A stretch of 64,000 nucleotides of DNA from Globisporangium splendens (GCA_006386115.1 VFIW01000044.1:302758-366757), one strand, 5' to 3'; positions 43,824 through 54,089 are shown, numbered from the stretch's first letter. A program made the numbers and translations. The notes: a model not told the origin generated them from the sequence alone.

Positions 43824-45640
43824 CTTCCGCAATATCCTGTCGCCAGCGCACTTGATGCGAGGCATGATCTACCAGACCCGTCAGGGGATCACGCGCTTCC
43901 TGAACTTGACGTCGAGTTCGCGCATTTGCGCCGCAGGACCACCGGAAGTGTCACCGTACTCGGTGCTTCAGATTGTTCAGCGCTACTATTTGATCCTGCA
44001 ACAGAATGTGACGCTTGAGACTCGAGAAACGCTTGCGAACTTGTTGCTCTATGGGGATCCGTCGCGCCTTGTTGACGATTACGAGAGCAACGACGGATTC
44101 TTTGCCACGCAGCGACCAGCCATGTTCTTGGACTGCATCATGCCAGGTACAGCCGTGTCGTCCGCAATCGCTACCTCATCGTCGTCACCGGCAGATACAG
44201 CGCTCAAGACCGCCAGAATGGACGCTCTCTTCTCGTACGTGTTCAGCTCGCTCACCGTCGACCAGTTCCCGCCGGGGAATCCACCAGCACCTGTGTCCGC
44301 GACCCCGTCAACACTTACTCCAGTGATTTCGACAGAAATACTGGCTTCCGAAATGCGGAAAAGCCAACGGTTTTTGTACAACGTCACCGCGTTTAGCAAC
44401 AGTGCATCACTGCTGCCAGAGAATGTCACCTTCCCATCCGCAACCAAAGTGATTCAAGCCAATGCAGCAAGTGCATGCACCATGTCCAGCGGGTATTGCA
44501 CGTACATTTACTGGAAAAACTCCATCGATCGTACGTTTTGGCTGGAGAGTATGGAATTCGTGAACCGCCTGGGATGGAACCTGTTCCCGTCCATATCGTT
44601 CTTTGCGCTGCCGGATCCCTTGGTGACCCCAGTGGCTCCAATCATCTTGCCTGGGAATACGACGACGCCGATCTGGACATTCGGTGCGCTCTCAGGATTG
44701 CCGAATCGACTGGAATTTGCATTGAACCTTCGCAACGTGGACGACAATGCAACGGCACTCAAGGTGGAGGTCACTACCGATATTCGATCGAGTATGGAAA
44801 CCACGTCGACGATCACAAGCATCGCGTGAGACACGTCGCCCAGCACGGCTCCAGTGTACGAGACCAAGAGCAACATTGTCGTCAACTACCAGAGTCGATT
44901 TCGAAACGCCAACGAAGTGTTCCTCTTTTTGGAGATCAAGAACTCGACAGTCTCGCAAAAAGACGCATCGCAGCCCTGCGCGCATTGCCAAAATCTGTAC
45001 GAATGGCGCGGAAGTCAGACCAAATGCGCTGCATTGGTTTCGTGCGTCTTCGCCCAGGGGATTGAGAGTGCTCAGATTCCGGTCAACCTGCTGAAGTCTG
45101 GGAACTTGCAAGACGTTCGCGAAGTGTGGCCGTATTTCCAAAAATGCATGGCCGAATCAGTTGAACTCGATGCGACGATGCTACTGGCGAGTGCTGTTCG
45201 TTGCCAAATGCAGCGGCTGTGCGCCTTCCGAACGTCCTCCTACTACGGAGGAAGTGACGATGACAACAAAATCCTCATCTGGGAGAGTCTTGAGGGCAAG
45301 CGCCAGGTGCAAACATCACCGGCCAACACGCATTTCCCAAGAGATACGCCAGTGAACATTTCGATGCGAATCGGATCGCAGATCCTCTGCTATTTGCCTC
45401 TCTTCTCGAACACAACGGCAGACAGTCTTCAGACAGCGATCACTCGGAAGTGCAAACTGGCCAAATACCTAGGTCACGTAAGCGTGGCAGTGAATATGAC
45501 TGGTGAGAACGCAACAACTGCAGTGGACAAGAGCTTCGATCTCATAGAGATCAAATACAAATACGTCGTCGGTCCCCTCCCGACACTCGAGGTTGTACCG
45601 TCCGCGGCAGTTCCGAACGCGTCGTACATTCAAATCTTTA
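43824..45640 (+). pseudogene. Middle part of the disrupted secreted-protein gene
   Basis: It resumes in frame right after the target duplication (FRNILSPAHLMRGMIYQTRQ). It has many N-glycosylation sites and scattered Cys. TGA at 44827-44829 interrupts it, but the same frame continues past it with the same composition (for example CAHCQNLYEWRG) to about 45640. It ends where LINE 3' sequence begins (ATCTTTATCTTTATAAGG). Confidence 0.8.
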
Positions 45641-47690
45641 TCTTTATAAGGTGAGGTATATTTAGGTTCATCTTCGTGACCTACAATATCCATCCTCCTA
45701 CCTAATCTCCTTTGCGAATTTCATCTAGGAGTGTAAATGTGTCTATAGCGCGGTTTGTAATAGATCATTTCTACCTGCTAAATAATCTTTGACCAGGATG
45801 GCATGTTCTCTTGGTCCTATGTGAGGCTGCCTTGTGTTGTCCAATGACCTTGGGTCTCCCGAACTTCGCATAAGCCAATGCATGACGTCGTTGTCAAGAT
45901 CCTGGGTGAGATTGTTGAAAGCAGCTCGATGAGTTGGGAAGTGGACCTGCGTTGAGGTTCTGGTGTCCATGGCTAGGTTGGCAACTGAGTCCGCCATCTT
46001 GTTGAAGGCACGGTAGTGATGGTACCATCCTCGGATGTCGATGCAATCCGCGAGTCGTCGACTTGTCTGGTATAAACGTGCCAATCGGTGCTGTCGAGGG
46101 GACCGATGCATTCGCTGTTGGAGATAATCAGTGCACTGTCTCCAATCACGTACAACGGTTCGAAGTGACTGCGTTGGGCTTCTCGGAGTCCATGTATGAG
46201 ACCCCAGTACTCGGCAAAGTTGTTGGTCGTGTCCTTCCTGCTATAAGCCATGCTGGCGGCCCAAATTAAACTGGCTGTGTGCGAGTCCTTATGGACACGC
46301 ACGATAATGGATCCAGTCCCTCCTGGTCCTGGATTGCCGCGTGATCCACCATCGAAAAACAACAGGTAAACGCCGCGAGTATCACTTGGAGTCAAGGGGA
46401 TGGCGTCGGTTTGGCTGAGAAAGCAGTCGACATATGCCTTGAGAACTGCCGCAACCGTGTGACCGTCCGAGTCTCCAGCTTGCGCTTCAGCGAGTCGTGT
46501 GAGGTTTCGCATTCCTGCCTCTAATCTGGTCATCATGATCGCCATCTCAGCAGTCGATTCGATTGGATCCGAATCCATGCGTCGCAGATGCACACACCAG
46601 ATGGCTTGTATGAGCGACGCGCTCATATATCGCCACAGCATGTGTGCGACGGGATAGAGATGATCTTGGAGATGTTCATTGGAGAACTTGTGTCCGATAA
46701 TGTGTCTCTTGATCGTGGTCCATGCATGCCTTGGAGTATCTGGTAGATCCAGACTGAAGATCCAGATTACGGGGTCGTGACCAGGAGTGATTCCGATCTT
46801 CGCCCATAGCGCATAAAAGTAGTTCCACACCAATTTGGCTTTCGGACACTCCCAGAATAGATGTTGAACAGAGGATTGGACAACTTGGGAACATTCGGGA
46901 TTCGAGCAGGATAGATCAGCTTTCTCCTAGTTCCACATGGAGAGTCGGTTGGCTTTCAGCCGGAGAAGAGTCTGAGCCGTATAAACTGTAATCCCTGGGA
47001 TGTTGTGTAATTCGCTCCATTGGATTAATTGCAGTCCTGGCCACAGAGATCCTGCTGTATGGACAGCTTTGTTGACTGCTGCATCTCGAGTATCTTTGCC
47101 AATTTGTGTCCTCGTTGCTGCAACTTGTTGCCGATAGAAAGATCTGGTGGTATTGTATCGTCCGTTGCCACCCCATAGTTGCACGATTCTTGTGAAACGT
47201 GGATGTACATGGAACGACACCTTCTGCCCGTTCAAGTCTCTTGTTGCCATGACGTCACAGTCCATTGCAGAGTGAATTGTATGCGTAGCTTTGACTAGGG
47301 TCGTGTCGACGTGGGTCAGAGTTGCTTCGCTGGTGTGCAGATGCCATTCGTGGTTGTAATGACGTTGCCCGTTGTACAGCCGAAGCACATTTGTTTGCTG
47401 TGGTCGATACAGAAGCTGTGGGAAGTTGGATACCAACGTAGCACATAACCGCTCGAGCGCTCGAATAGACGGCCGGGAGAATCCGGAGATTCCACATGTC
47501 GGGATGAAGTTAAGCACTCCTGGTCTTATCCACTCCCATCGAAGTATGTCACCCAGTTGTGCTGTTCCAACTGGTAATGATGTGTGAGCAAGTTTGTAGG
47601 GGGAGCCGTTGGGATCAAGAAGCCACCTATCTGCAGTCGAGGTCATGTATGGCAGCCATTCTGCACAGAATGTCCCGCGTATTTTCGTCC
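45641..47690 (-). mobile_element. 5'-truncated LINE (non-LTR retrotransposon) fragment
   Basis: Minus-strand frames encode the 3' end of a LINE ORF2: a region after reverse transcriptase (47646-46930), a Cys/His finger (CSNPECSQ... HLFWECPKAK) and an RNase H domain (LLFFDGGSRGNPGPGGTGS, then NNFAEYWGLIHGL). Lesions are TAG at 46927-46929 and a frameshift between about 46050 and 46080, after which the RNase H end (HHYRAFNKMADSVANLAMD) continues in another frame. The 3' tail is AT-rich (ATAAAG repeats near 45641-45655). The reverse transcriptase itself is missing, so the copy is truncated. The 47690 boundary is approximate and no target duplication was identified. Confidence 0.8.
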
Positions 47691-47910
47691 TTCAGCGATG
47701 ATACCTGGAAGCCTGTCAGACATTTTTCAGTGGAGCATCACGTACCACCACTGGGTTGGACTACTCCCACGGTTTTTGCCGGAAGGAAGCTCCCCAATGT
47801 GGACGCTCTTCACGTATCCGTCATCACAGGATTTCTATTTGGAAGTGCTCGGTAAGAGCGACGCCAACGAAACAATGGCGCAGAGTAACCTCACAACCAT
47901 TGCAGTCTAG
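47690..47910 (+). pseudogene. Probable C-terminal piece of the disrupted secreted-protein gene
   Basis: A plus-strand frame with host-like composition (IFQWSITYHHWVGLLPRFL ... LTTIAV) ends at TAG 47908-47910, directly beyond the LINE. It has no frame or junction proof of belonging to the upstream part. Confidence 0.45.
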
Positions 47911-48087
47911 CACGGTGTTTGCATGGAAGACAGAAATGAAGGCAACTCTTCACTTTGATACACAATGCATGCACACCTGGATTGTTTCGACTTTTTCTTC
48001 TTCCAGCTGTCTTCAACTATAAATCACGCCTCGCAGGTTGTTGCCTTTTTGAACAATTGCTGGAATATAAAAACTGCGGTTCTCCAG

Positions 48088-49407
48088 TTAAGCCTCGTAG
48101 ATACCGACGAATGCCAATGCGAAGGCGATAATCGTCGACAGGGTTGGAAAAGTGATCGCGGCGGAAGCTGCCGAAGTTGACTCTCTTGGGGTCTCTGCAT
48201 TCTCGTTAGATGCAGATTGCTGCGATGCGTCGGTGAAGAAAGCGAACTGAATCGATGATTTGTACTTGCAGCCTGAGACTGAGTTCGGCAGATGCAAGCA
48301 CACGCCAGCCAGCTCCTCCTTTAACTCTTCAATCCCGCTGTCAACTTCTGCAGTGATATTCCCAGCAGACGAGTTTGAACTTGTAGCATTGGAAATCAGG
48401 TTCGGCATACTGTTCTTGATCGTCTCGTCAACCAAGTTGGCAAGTTGAATGACGGGACCGTTTGAATCCTTTGCCCAATCAACCAGGCTTTGACCCCTGA
48501 GGCATTTGCCATTTGCAAACACATCCGTCATGTTCATCGCTGCAGTCATTGGCAACTTGCTCACGTCCGTCAGCAACAAGTTCATCGGGGCAAAGCACGA
48601 GTCCATTGGCGTCTGGCTTTTAAAGAACTGGCATTGCTCGCCCGAAGTCGTCGTGAACGTCTCGCCTTCCATGGCAGCGCAGGCTTGATCATTAGGTGTC
48701 TGTGCCATTTTGAAAATGTCGTCCATGAATGGACCCGAACCAAGTGATTCAATCCAGGCATCTCCACACGTTTCATTCGTCGTGGCACCACTGCTAGTAT
48801 TCTTGTATGATTTCACTGCGCAGACCACATCACCCGTGCGCCGCGTCAAAGATTTCAGCACTTCTTCCCACTCTTTACCCAAAAATTCTTCCATTTTCGC
48901 TTTCATGTCGTCACAGCAGCTTCCACCGGATGTAATTAGTGCAGGCAACGTCTTCGTGTAAATCGCATCCAAGCAGGGCATCAAAGTGCTGTTCAGCAGC
49001 GGACACAAACTGCCGCCAAAGACGTTGCCACTTGGACTCAATGATGCAACAGAACCAAGCCCTTCGTCCTCACCGTCGTCCGAAGTGCTCGATTCCAAAG
49101 ACGATACGAAATTAAGGCACTTGGACAAACTCGAATCACTGAGTGCAGCCATGCCGACTGCGAGAATATCCGCCGACCCGATGCACTTGGAAAGCCACGG
49201 CAGCGCGGCGTCCACTGGCGCGAGCATCGCATCCACCGCCATACCGTCGTCGCCGGAGCCACCCATGTTGAGCAGCGACAGCGCAGTGTCGAGAGGTGCG
49301 TTCTTGTCGGCCAGTGTCGTGCACGTCTTGGTCGAATTCGCGGCGGCGAATACGGTGGGGGCGGTGGTCGCGCATGCGGTGGCGACGAGCAGCGCGAAGA
49401 CGCGCAT
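48088..49407 (-). CDS. Secreted Cys-rich, probably GPI-anchored protein
   Basis: The frame encodes 439 residues from ATG 49407. The start was chosen because MRVFALLVATACATTAPTVF is a classical signal peptide, followed by AANSTKTC; the longer frame from 49524 has no such logic. The body has many cysteines in pairs and singles (GGSCCDDMKAKM, CLRGQSL, GVCLHLPNSVSGCKYK), several N-glycosylation sites, and a C-terminus that is Ser/Thr/Ala-rich and ends in a hydrophobic stretch (TFPTLSTIIAFALAFVGIYE), as in a GPI-anchor signal. Such surface glycoproteins are common in oomycetes. I do not recognise a specific family; the pattern is not a standard elicitin domain. It lies next to the transposon region and divergent from MCM6. 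Confidence 0.8.
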   Translation of the reverse strand: MRVFALLVATACATTAPTVFAAANSTKTCTTLADKNAPLDTALSLLNMGGSGDDGMAVDAMLAPVDAALPWLSKCIGSADILAVGMAALSDSSLSKCLNFVSSLESSTSDDGEDEGLGSVASLSPSGNVFGGSLCPLLNSTLMPCLDAIYTKTLPALITSGGSCCDDMKAKMEEFLGKEWEEVLKSLTRRTGDVVCAVKSYKNTSSGATTNETCGDAWIESLGSGPFMDDIFKMAQTPNDQACAAMEGETFTTTSGEQCQFFKSQTPMDSCFAPMNLLLTDVSKLPMTAAMNMTDVFANGKCLRGQSLVDWAKDSNGPVIQLANLVDETIKNSMPNLISNATSSNSSAGNITAEVDSGIEELKEELAGVCLHLPNSVSGCKYKSSIQFAFFTDASQQSASNENAETPRESTSAASAAITFPTLSTIIAFALAFVGIYEA

Positions 49408-49432
49408 GATGGTCGAACTTGGCGTCAAATAT

Positions 49433-49482
49433 CCAAATGTCCAAATGCGGAAATGCAGAAATGCAGAAATGCGCAGAAATAG
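49433..49482. repeat. AAATGC-type tandem repeats
   Basis: About six imperfect copies of an 8-10 bp unit around AAATGCAG in the 5' flank of the GPI-anchored protein gene. Confidence 0.7.
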
Positions 49483-49760
49483 AAAGAGCGTCAGTCTGCC
49501 AAAAGGGAAATTTGTCTTGCACATGTTTTAAAATTCGATTCCATATAACTGAAATGGATACGGAGTAATCGATTGTCGATATTGGAATTATCTGTATTTG
49601 AATGGTCCTGGTTCAATTGGGTTCACTGCGGTATCCACTTTTCTGTCTGTTTTATGTTCAGAGGGTGTGTGGCTTGTGCCACCAACTGGACACAATCCAG
49701 GTCATGGGTTTATGGGTATATGGGTATTTTGGTCAAAACCCGCGCCAACCCGTGAGCTAG

Positions 49761-49774
49761 TTTTGGCGCCAAAA
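49761..49774. promoter_or_regulatory. E2F-like palindromic site in the MCM6 promoter
   Basis: TTTTGGCGCCAAAA is a perfect 14-bp palindrome containing the E2F/DP core TTTGGCGC on both strands. It lies 35 bp upstream of the MCM6 ATG. A related GCGCCAA lies at 49742-49748. Confidence 0.6.
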
Positions 49775-49808
49775 GTGGTTGGGGAGATCTCAATACGCAA
49801 CACTCGTG

Positions 49809-52800
49809 ATGATGATGAATGCGGGCGGCGGAGGTGGCGGAATGGCGGCAGCAGGCGGCAGCAACAAGCGCGGCCGCAACGGCAACCCAGCGAACCGGTC
49901 GGCGGCGTCGCTGAACCCGACAGGCGCGCCGGTGGAGCTGCAGGTGGACACGACGGCTGAGGCCGTGAAGGTGCGCTTCCTGCAGTTTCTCTGCGGCTAT
50001 GGACAGCAGCAGCCAGAGGACGCGGAAATGCAGGATGGTACAGAGTCGCAGACGATACGGCCGCCAACGGTCAACTACAGCCACCAGGCCGAAGTGATGC
50101 GCAACACCGAGACGTCGTCGCTGTTTGTCGATTTCACGCACGTGCTCGAGTTCGACCCGGACCTGGCGCACGCGATCCAGGCGCAGTACTACCGCTGGGA
50201 GCCGTACCTGCGCACGAGCGTGTTCGAGTTTATCCGCATGGAGGACGCCGCGTACACGATCAACGAGGACGCGAACAAGACCCAGCGCGAGTTCTTTGTG
50301 TGCTTTTACAACTTTCAGCACGTGTCCCAGTAAGTCATTGTGCTTGTGTGCTCGTTGATGTGAGCGGATGCGCTTGCATTTATTCTCTGCAGCAGCGTTT
50401 GCACAAGTTGCTGATGTATTATTTGCACCTTAACTTGCGCACTGTATGTTTTTCAGCATTCGAGATCTTCGCACGCGCAGCATCGGCGAGCTTGTATCGT
50501 TTTCCGGAACGGTGACGCGTACATCCGAAGTGCGACCGGAGCTCCTCTTTGGTGCGTTCACGTGCGGTGAATGCGGTGGTGACACGACGGGCGTGGAGCA
50601 GCAGTTCAAGTACACGGAGCCCGTGAAGTGCCAGAATCCGTTTTGTCCCAACACGTTTACGTGGGAGCTTAACACGGAGAAGAGCGTGTTCGTGGATTGG
50701 CAGCGCGTCAAAGTGCAGGAAAACAGTGACGAGATCCCGCCGGGCAGTATGCCGCGATCGATCGACGTCATCCTGCGCCATGAGAACGTTGAGCAGGCCA
50801 AGGCTGGTGACCGCGTCGTGTTCACAGGCACGCTAATTGTCGTGCCCGACGTGTCTAAGTTTGTGAAAGCAGGAGGAGAAACTGCGATCGCAACGCGTGG
50901 GAGTCGCGGCGGAGAGAACAGCACCCACGGCATGGAGGGCGAAGGTGTGCGCGGTCTGAAGGCGCTCGGCGTGCGCGAGCTCACGTACAAGACGTGCTTC
51001 CTGGCGTGCTCGGTGCAGACCATGGAGCAGCGCTTCAACAGCATCTCGATCCGCAGTGAGTTTGGCGACGAGGACAGCGGAGACGGCGGCGCCGATGCAG
51101 CTCAAGACTTTAGCGAGGAAGAGCTCCACGCGATCCAGCGCATGAAGCAGGACCCGGACCGGTACATCAAGATGGCCAAGTCGATCTGTCCGTCGGTGTA
51201 CGGCCACGACGAGATCCGCAAGGGTATCCTGCTCATGCTCTTCGGGGGTGTGCACAAGACGACGCTCGAGGGCATCAAGCTGCGCGGGGACATCAACGTG
51301 TGCATCGTGGGTGACCCGTCGACAGCCAAGTCGCAGTTCCTCAAGTACATTTGTGGCTTCCTGCCGCGCGCGATCTACGCATCGGGCAAAGTGAGTTCGG
51401 CTGCGGGTCTCACGGCGTCGGTCACGCGCGATGCCGACAGCGGCGACTTTTGTGTCGAAGCCGGCGCGCTCATGCTCGCGGACAACGGTATTTGCTGCAT
51501 CGACGAGTTCGATAAGATGGATCCGATGGACCAGGTGGCGATCCACGAGGCCATGGAGCAGCAAACAATCTCGATCACGAAGGCGGGTATTCAGGCGACG
51601 CTGAACGCGCGCACGTCGATCCTCGCGGCCGCGAATCCGTACAACGGCCGGTACGACAAGACCAAGACGCTCAAGTACAATGTGAACATCTCGGCGCCTA
51701 TCATGTCGCGGTTCGATCTGTTTTTCGTGATTCTGGACGACTGCGACGAGATAATCGACATGAAGATCGCCGAGCACATCGTGAATATCCACATGCCGAC
51801 GGAGCTGCAGGCGCCGCTGAGCAGCACGGGCGCGTACAGCGAAGAGGACCTGAAGCGGTACATCAAGTTTGCGCGCACGCTCAACCCGGTGATCACACCC
51901 GAGTCGAAGCGCATGATGGTCGCGTGCTACCGCAGTCTCCGCGAGAATGACGTCGTGAGCAACGGACAGACCAACATCGCGTACCGCATCACGGTGCGGC
52001 AGCTCGAGTCCATGATTCGGCTCTCAGAGGCGCTCGCGCGACTGGATCTGAGCGAAGTCGTGCTCGTCTCGCACGTGCAGGAGGCGTACCGGCTGCTGAG
52101 CAAGTCGATCATCCACGTCGACATGCAGAACGTCGAGCTCGCGCTGCCAGTGATTCCGCAAGAAGATGACGACGACAATGACGATGACAATGACGGTGAC
52201 CATGGCGGTGGTCCGGGTCGCGGCAAAGCTACTGCTGCGTCTGGCAAGTCTCAGACGCATGGAAACGAGGACAAGTCTGCAAGCAGTGCGGAGAAACAAG
52301 CAGCAAATGCAAGTGCCACTACCAGCAGCAGTAAAGCAGGCGATCAGTCGATCACGTTCGAGCGCTATGCGACGATCCAGAAGGCTGTCGCTCGGTACAT
52401 TCGTGAGAAAGAGGAAGAAGCACTGACTGCGAAACTCGCGCGGAAGGCGGCAGCTCAAGCTGGTGGCGATGGTGAAGGCGACGCAGTGCAGGAAAACGAT
52501 GATGAGGACGATGACGACACGGGCGTGATGCAGGGCGAGCTGGTGACGTGGTACCTGGCATCGCAGGATATCACGTCCGAGGCGCAGCTCTCGCGCGAGA
52601 AGAAGATGATCTGCTCAGTGCTCGACCGCCTGATCCAGGATAAGGTCTTGTCGGTGATTGCCATGGAGGACGACGACGATGCGTTCGGGGCAGAAGAAGA
52701 TGCAGAAGGAGAGAAGGAAGCAGAACGCGGTGACGATGGAGACGTGAAGATGGACGATGATGACGACGAAGCCAAGGACCCGAGCTTCCAAAGCAGTGCG

Positions 52801-52902
52801 GCGCAGCGTCGCAAGGCAAAGAAGAAACTCACGCCTGAGCAACTCGAAGCGGTCAACCAAGAGCGGTATTTAACAGTGCACCCCAACTACGCGCTCGAGT
52901 AA
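49809..52902 (+). CDS. MCM6: DNA replication licensing factor MCM6
   Basis: MCM6 is a subunit of the MCM2-7 replicative helicase. There are two exons, 49809-50329 and 50457-52902; the intron at 50330-50456 has a GTAAGT donor and TTTCAG acceptor and joins in phase 2. The product is about 988 residues. The zinc finger has cysteines at about 210, 213, 232 and 237 (CGECG ... CQNPFC), and RTSEVRPELLFG and PRSIDVILR are MCM6-specific. The AAA+ core has Walker A GDPSTAKS (about 459-466), Walker B CCIDEFDKMD (about 520-529) and the arginine finger SRFDLFF (about 591). The C-terminal winged-helix region (LVTWYLASQDITSEAQL) is preceded by an acidic, low-complexity insert (about residues 740-830). Three in-frame ATGs lie at 49809, 49812 and 49815. 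The promoter has E2F-like sites. Confidence 0.96.
50330..50456 (+). other. Intron of MCM6
   Basis: GT-AG, 127 bp. Splicing joins the MCM N-terminal domain in frame (FQHVS-H-IRDLRTRSIG). Confidence 0.85.
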
Positions 52903-53792
52903 GTTAGACGATGATGCAAGAAAACAAGCTGGCGAGTATGCAGCAAGACTATAAGCGCTCTGTCTGATTAGCGGCCGAAGAAGTAAAGAGAGAGAGAGAG
53001 AGAGAGAAGTATAATGGCTGCCAAGTGCAACGAAACGAACGGGGATTTGCCACTGACGAGCGTAAGGATTTGACATCTTCAACAGAGCGAGTGTAGCCAT
53101 CTCAAGTGACGACACCCGAGTTGAGGCATCACCCACTTTTGACATTTTCTGTTGTGGTAACCTAATTTTAGGATGGCATGCATTTATTAATGTGCGTCAC
53201 GTTAGGAACAGTAAATGAATGTGACCCACCTTATTTCCACTTTCCATCCTGCCAAACGTGCCACACCAAGAGCTCCAATTGGTTGGCCAGCAACGCCAGC
53301 CGCTGTCACCTTACTCTATTCGCCTCACCATCTTGGCTGTTTAATAGTATACAAACTCGTATATGCGCAAAGACAAGTATACAAATACCATGTATACAAT
53401 TGACGGGAAGCATGACGGATGCTTTGTCCGGTGTGTCCTCAACCACAGCTATCAAGCTGAATGGCATGAGTGGCGCGCTGCGGATCGCCGCTGCGACGGT
53501 CGATGGCTTCTCACTTTCTGCTGACTGCTCTGCTGTGAACGTCGTTCCGGTAAGGAATCCATCCGCGTTCGTATCCTTCGTCTCGAGTCTCATGTGGTGG
53601 TGATGGGGCAGCATCTGTCTGGAGTGCTGGTCGCGTTGTCCTCATTGGATCCTGCTGGACTCGTTGCCATGCACCAGACGTTGGTATCTTATTTCCGTAT
53701 GCTAACGCATGGCTGGTTGTGTGGTGATTACAGCATTTGAGCATCCAGGAGGGAATTTGCCATTTACTGAGAAGCAAGTGGCTGGTTCCATC
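52903..53792. other. Spacer and 5' region of the UBL-eL41 gene
   Basis: A GA dinucleotide run occurs at about 52986-53007. A likely 5' UTR intron (GTAAGG donor at 53550, CTAAC branch-like site near 53702, TTACAG acceptor at 53733) precedes the start at 53793; the first ATG after that acceptor is the UBL start. A 46-codon frame at 53412-53549 ends exactly at that donor but is not in frame with the UBL. Confidence 0.5.
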
Positions 53793-54089
53793 ATGCAGAT
53801 TTTCGTCGACACCCTTTCGGGAGCTCCCCTCCAGCTCTCCGTGGCATCGGATGCCTCGGTTGCTGCGGTGAAGCAAATGGTCGAGGACATCGAGTTCATC
53901 TCGGAGTTCCGTCTCGTTTGCGCCGGCAAGCAACTGGAATCCGGTTCGCTTTCGGACTACGGCATCGCGGAAGCCGACACGTTGAAGATGCTTTTGTTCG
54001 TCAACGGTGGCATGCGTGCCAAGTGGCGCAAGAAGCGCATGCGCCGCTTGCGTCGTAAGCGCCGAAAAATGCGTCAGCGTGCCAGATAA
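53793..54089 (+). CDS. Ubiquitin-like domain fused to ribosomal protein eL41
   Basis: The frame encodes 98 residues: a 73-residue ubiquitin-like domain followed by the 25-residue eL41 protein. The UBL part begins MQIFVDTLSGAPLQLSVASD, aligning with the MQIFV start and beta-grasp layout of ubiquitin. It contains AGKQLESGSLSDYGI, where ubiquitin has AGKQLEDGRTLSDYNI, and ends FVNGG. The junction GG-MRAKWRKKRMRR is where deubiquitinases cut ubiquitin-ribosomal fusions. MRAKWRKKRMRRLRRKRRKM is the near-invariant eL41 sequence. The UBL lacks Lys48 context and the RLRGG tail, so it is a diverged domain like FUBI in the S30 fusion. It probably chaperones or co-produces the tiny L41 subunit of the 60S ribosome. 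The ATG was chosen for homology; an in-frame upstream ATG at 53709 lies in the probable UTR intron. Confidence 0.9.
   Translation: MQIFVDTLSGAPLQLSVASDASVAAVKQMVEDIEFISEFRLVCAGKQLESGSLSDYGIAEADTLKMLLFVNGGMRAKWRKKRMRRLRRKRRKMRQRAR

Larger units (their letters stand above)
25131..47910 (+). pseudogene. Secreted-protein gene split by copia/gypsy and LINE insertions
   Basis: The visible host pieces are 25131-25708, 43824-about 45640 and about 47690-47910. The ATG at 25131 starts a typical signal peptide (MPARKHAAVSSLLYAAMVAW, then CYCVGMISAQ). Removing the copia element together with one GTCTT copy joins 25708 to 43824 in the same frame, so the two flanks are one gene. The frame then runs to an in-frame TGA (44827-44829) and continues beyond it in the same frame to about 45640, where LINE sequence begins. 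Frame 47690-47910 (about QWSITYHHWVGLL to TTIAV and stop) looks like the C-terminus. The product would be a large extracellular, N-glycosylated, Cys-containing protein. I do not recognise the family. Linking the last piece is less certain than linking the first two. Confidence 0.75.
49408..49808. promoter_or_regulatory. Divergent promoter region between the GPI protein gene and MCM6
   Basis: It contains short tandem AAATGC(G/A)G-like repeats (about 49433-49482) on the GPI-gene side and two E2F-like sites near MCM6 (49739-49748 and 49761-49774). Confidence 0.6.

Noticed and set aside
48986..49531. Plus-strand frame of 181 codons opposite the GPI-anchored protein
   Set aside because: Shadow of the minus-strand gene, which has a signal peptide and ordered Cys pattern.
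53412..53549. N-terminal exon extension of the UBL-eL41 protein
   Set aside because: The best splice (53550-53733) puts the UBL out of frame; it is kept only as a possible upstream ORF.
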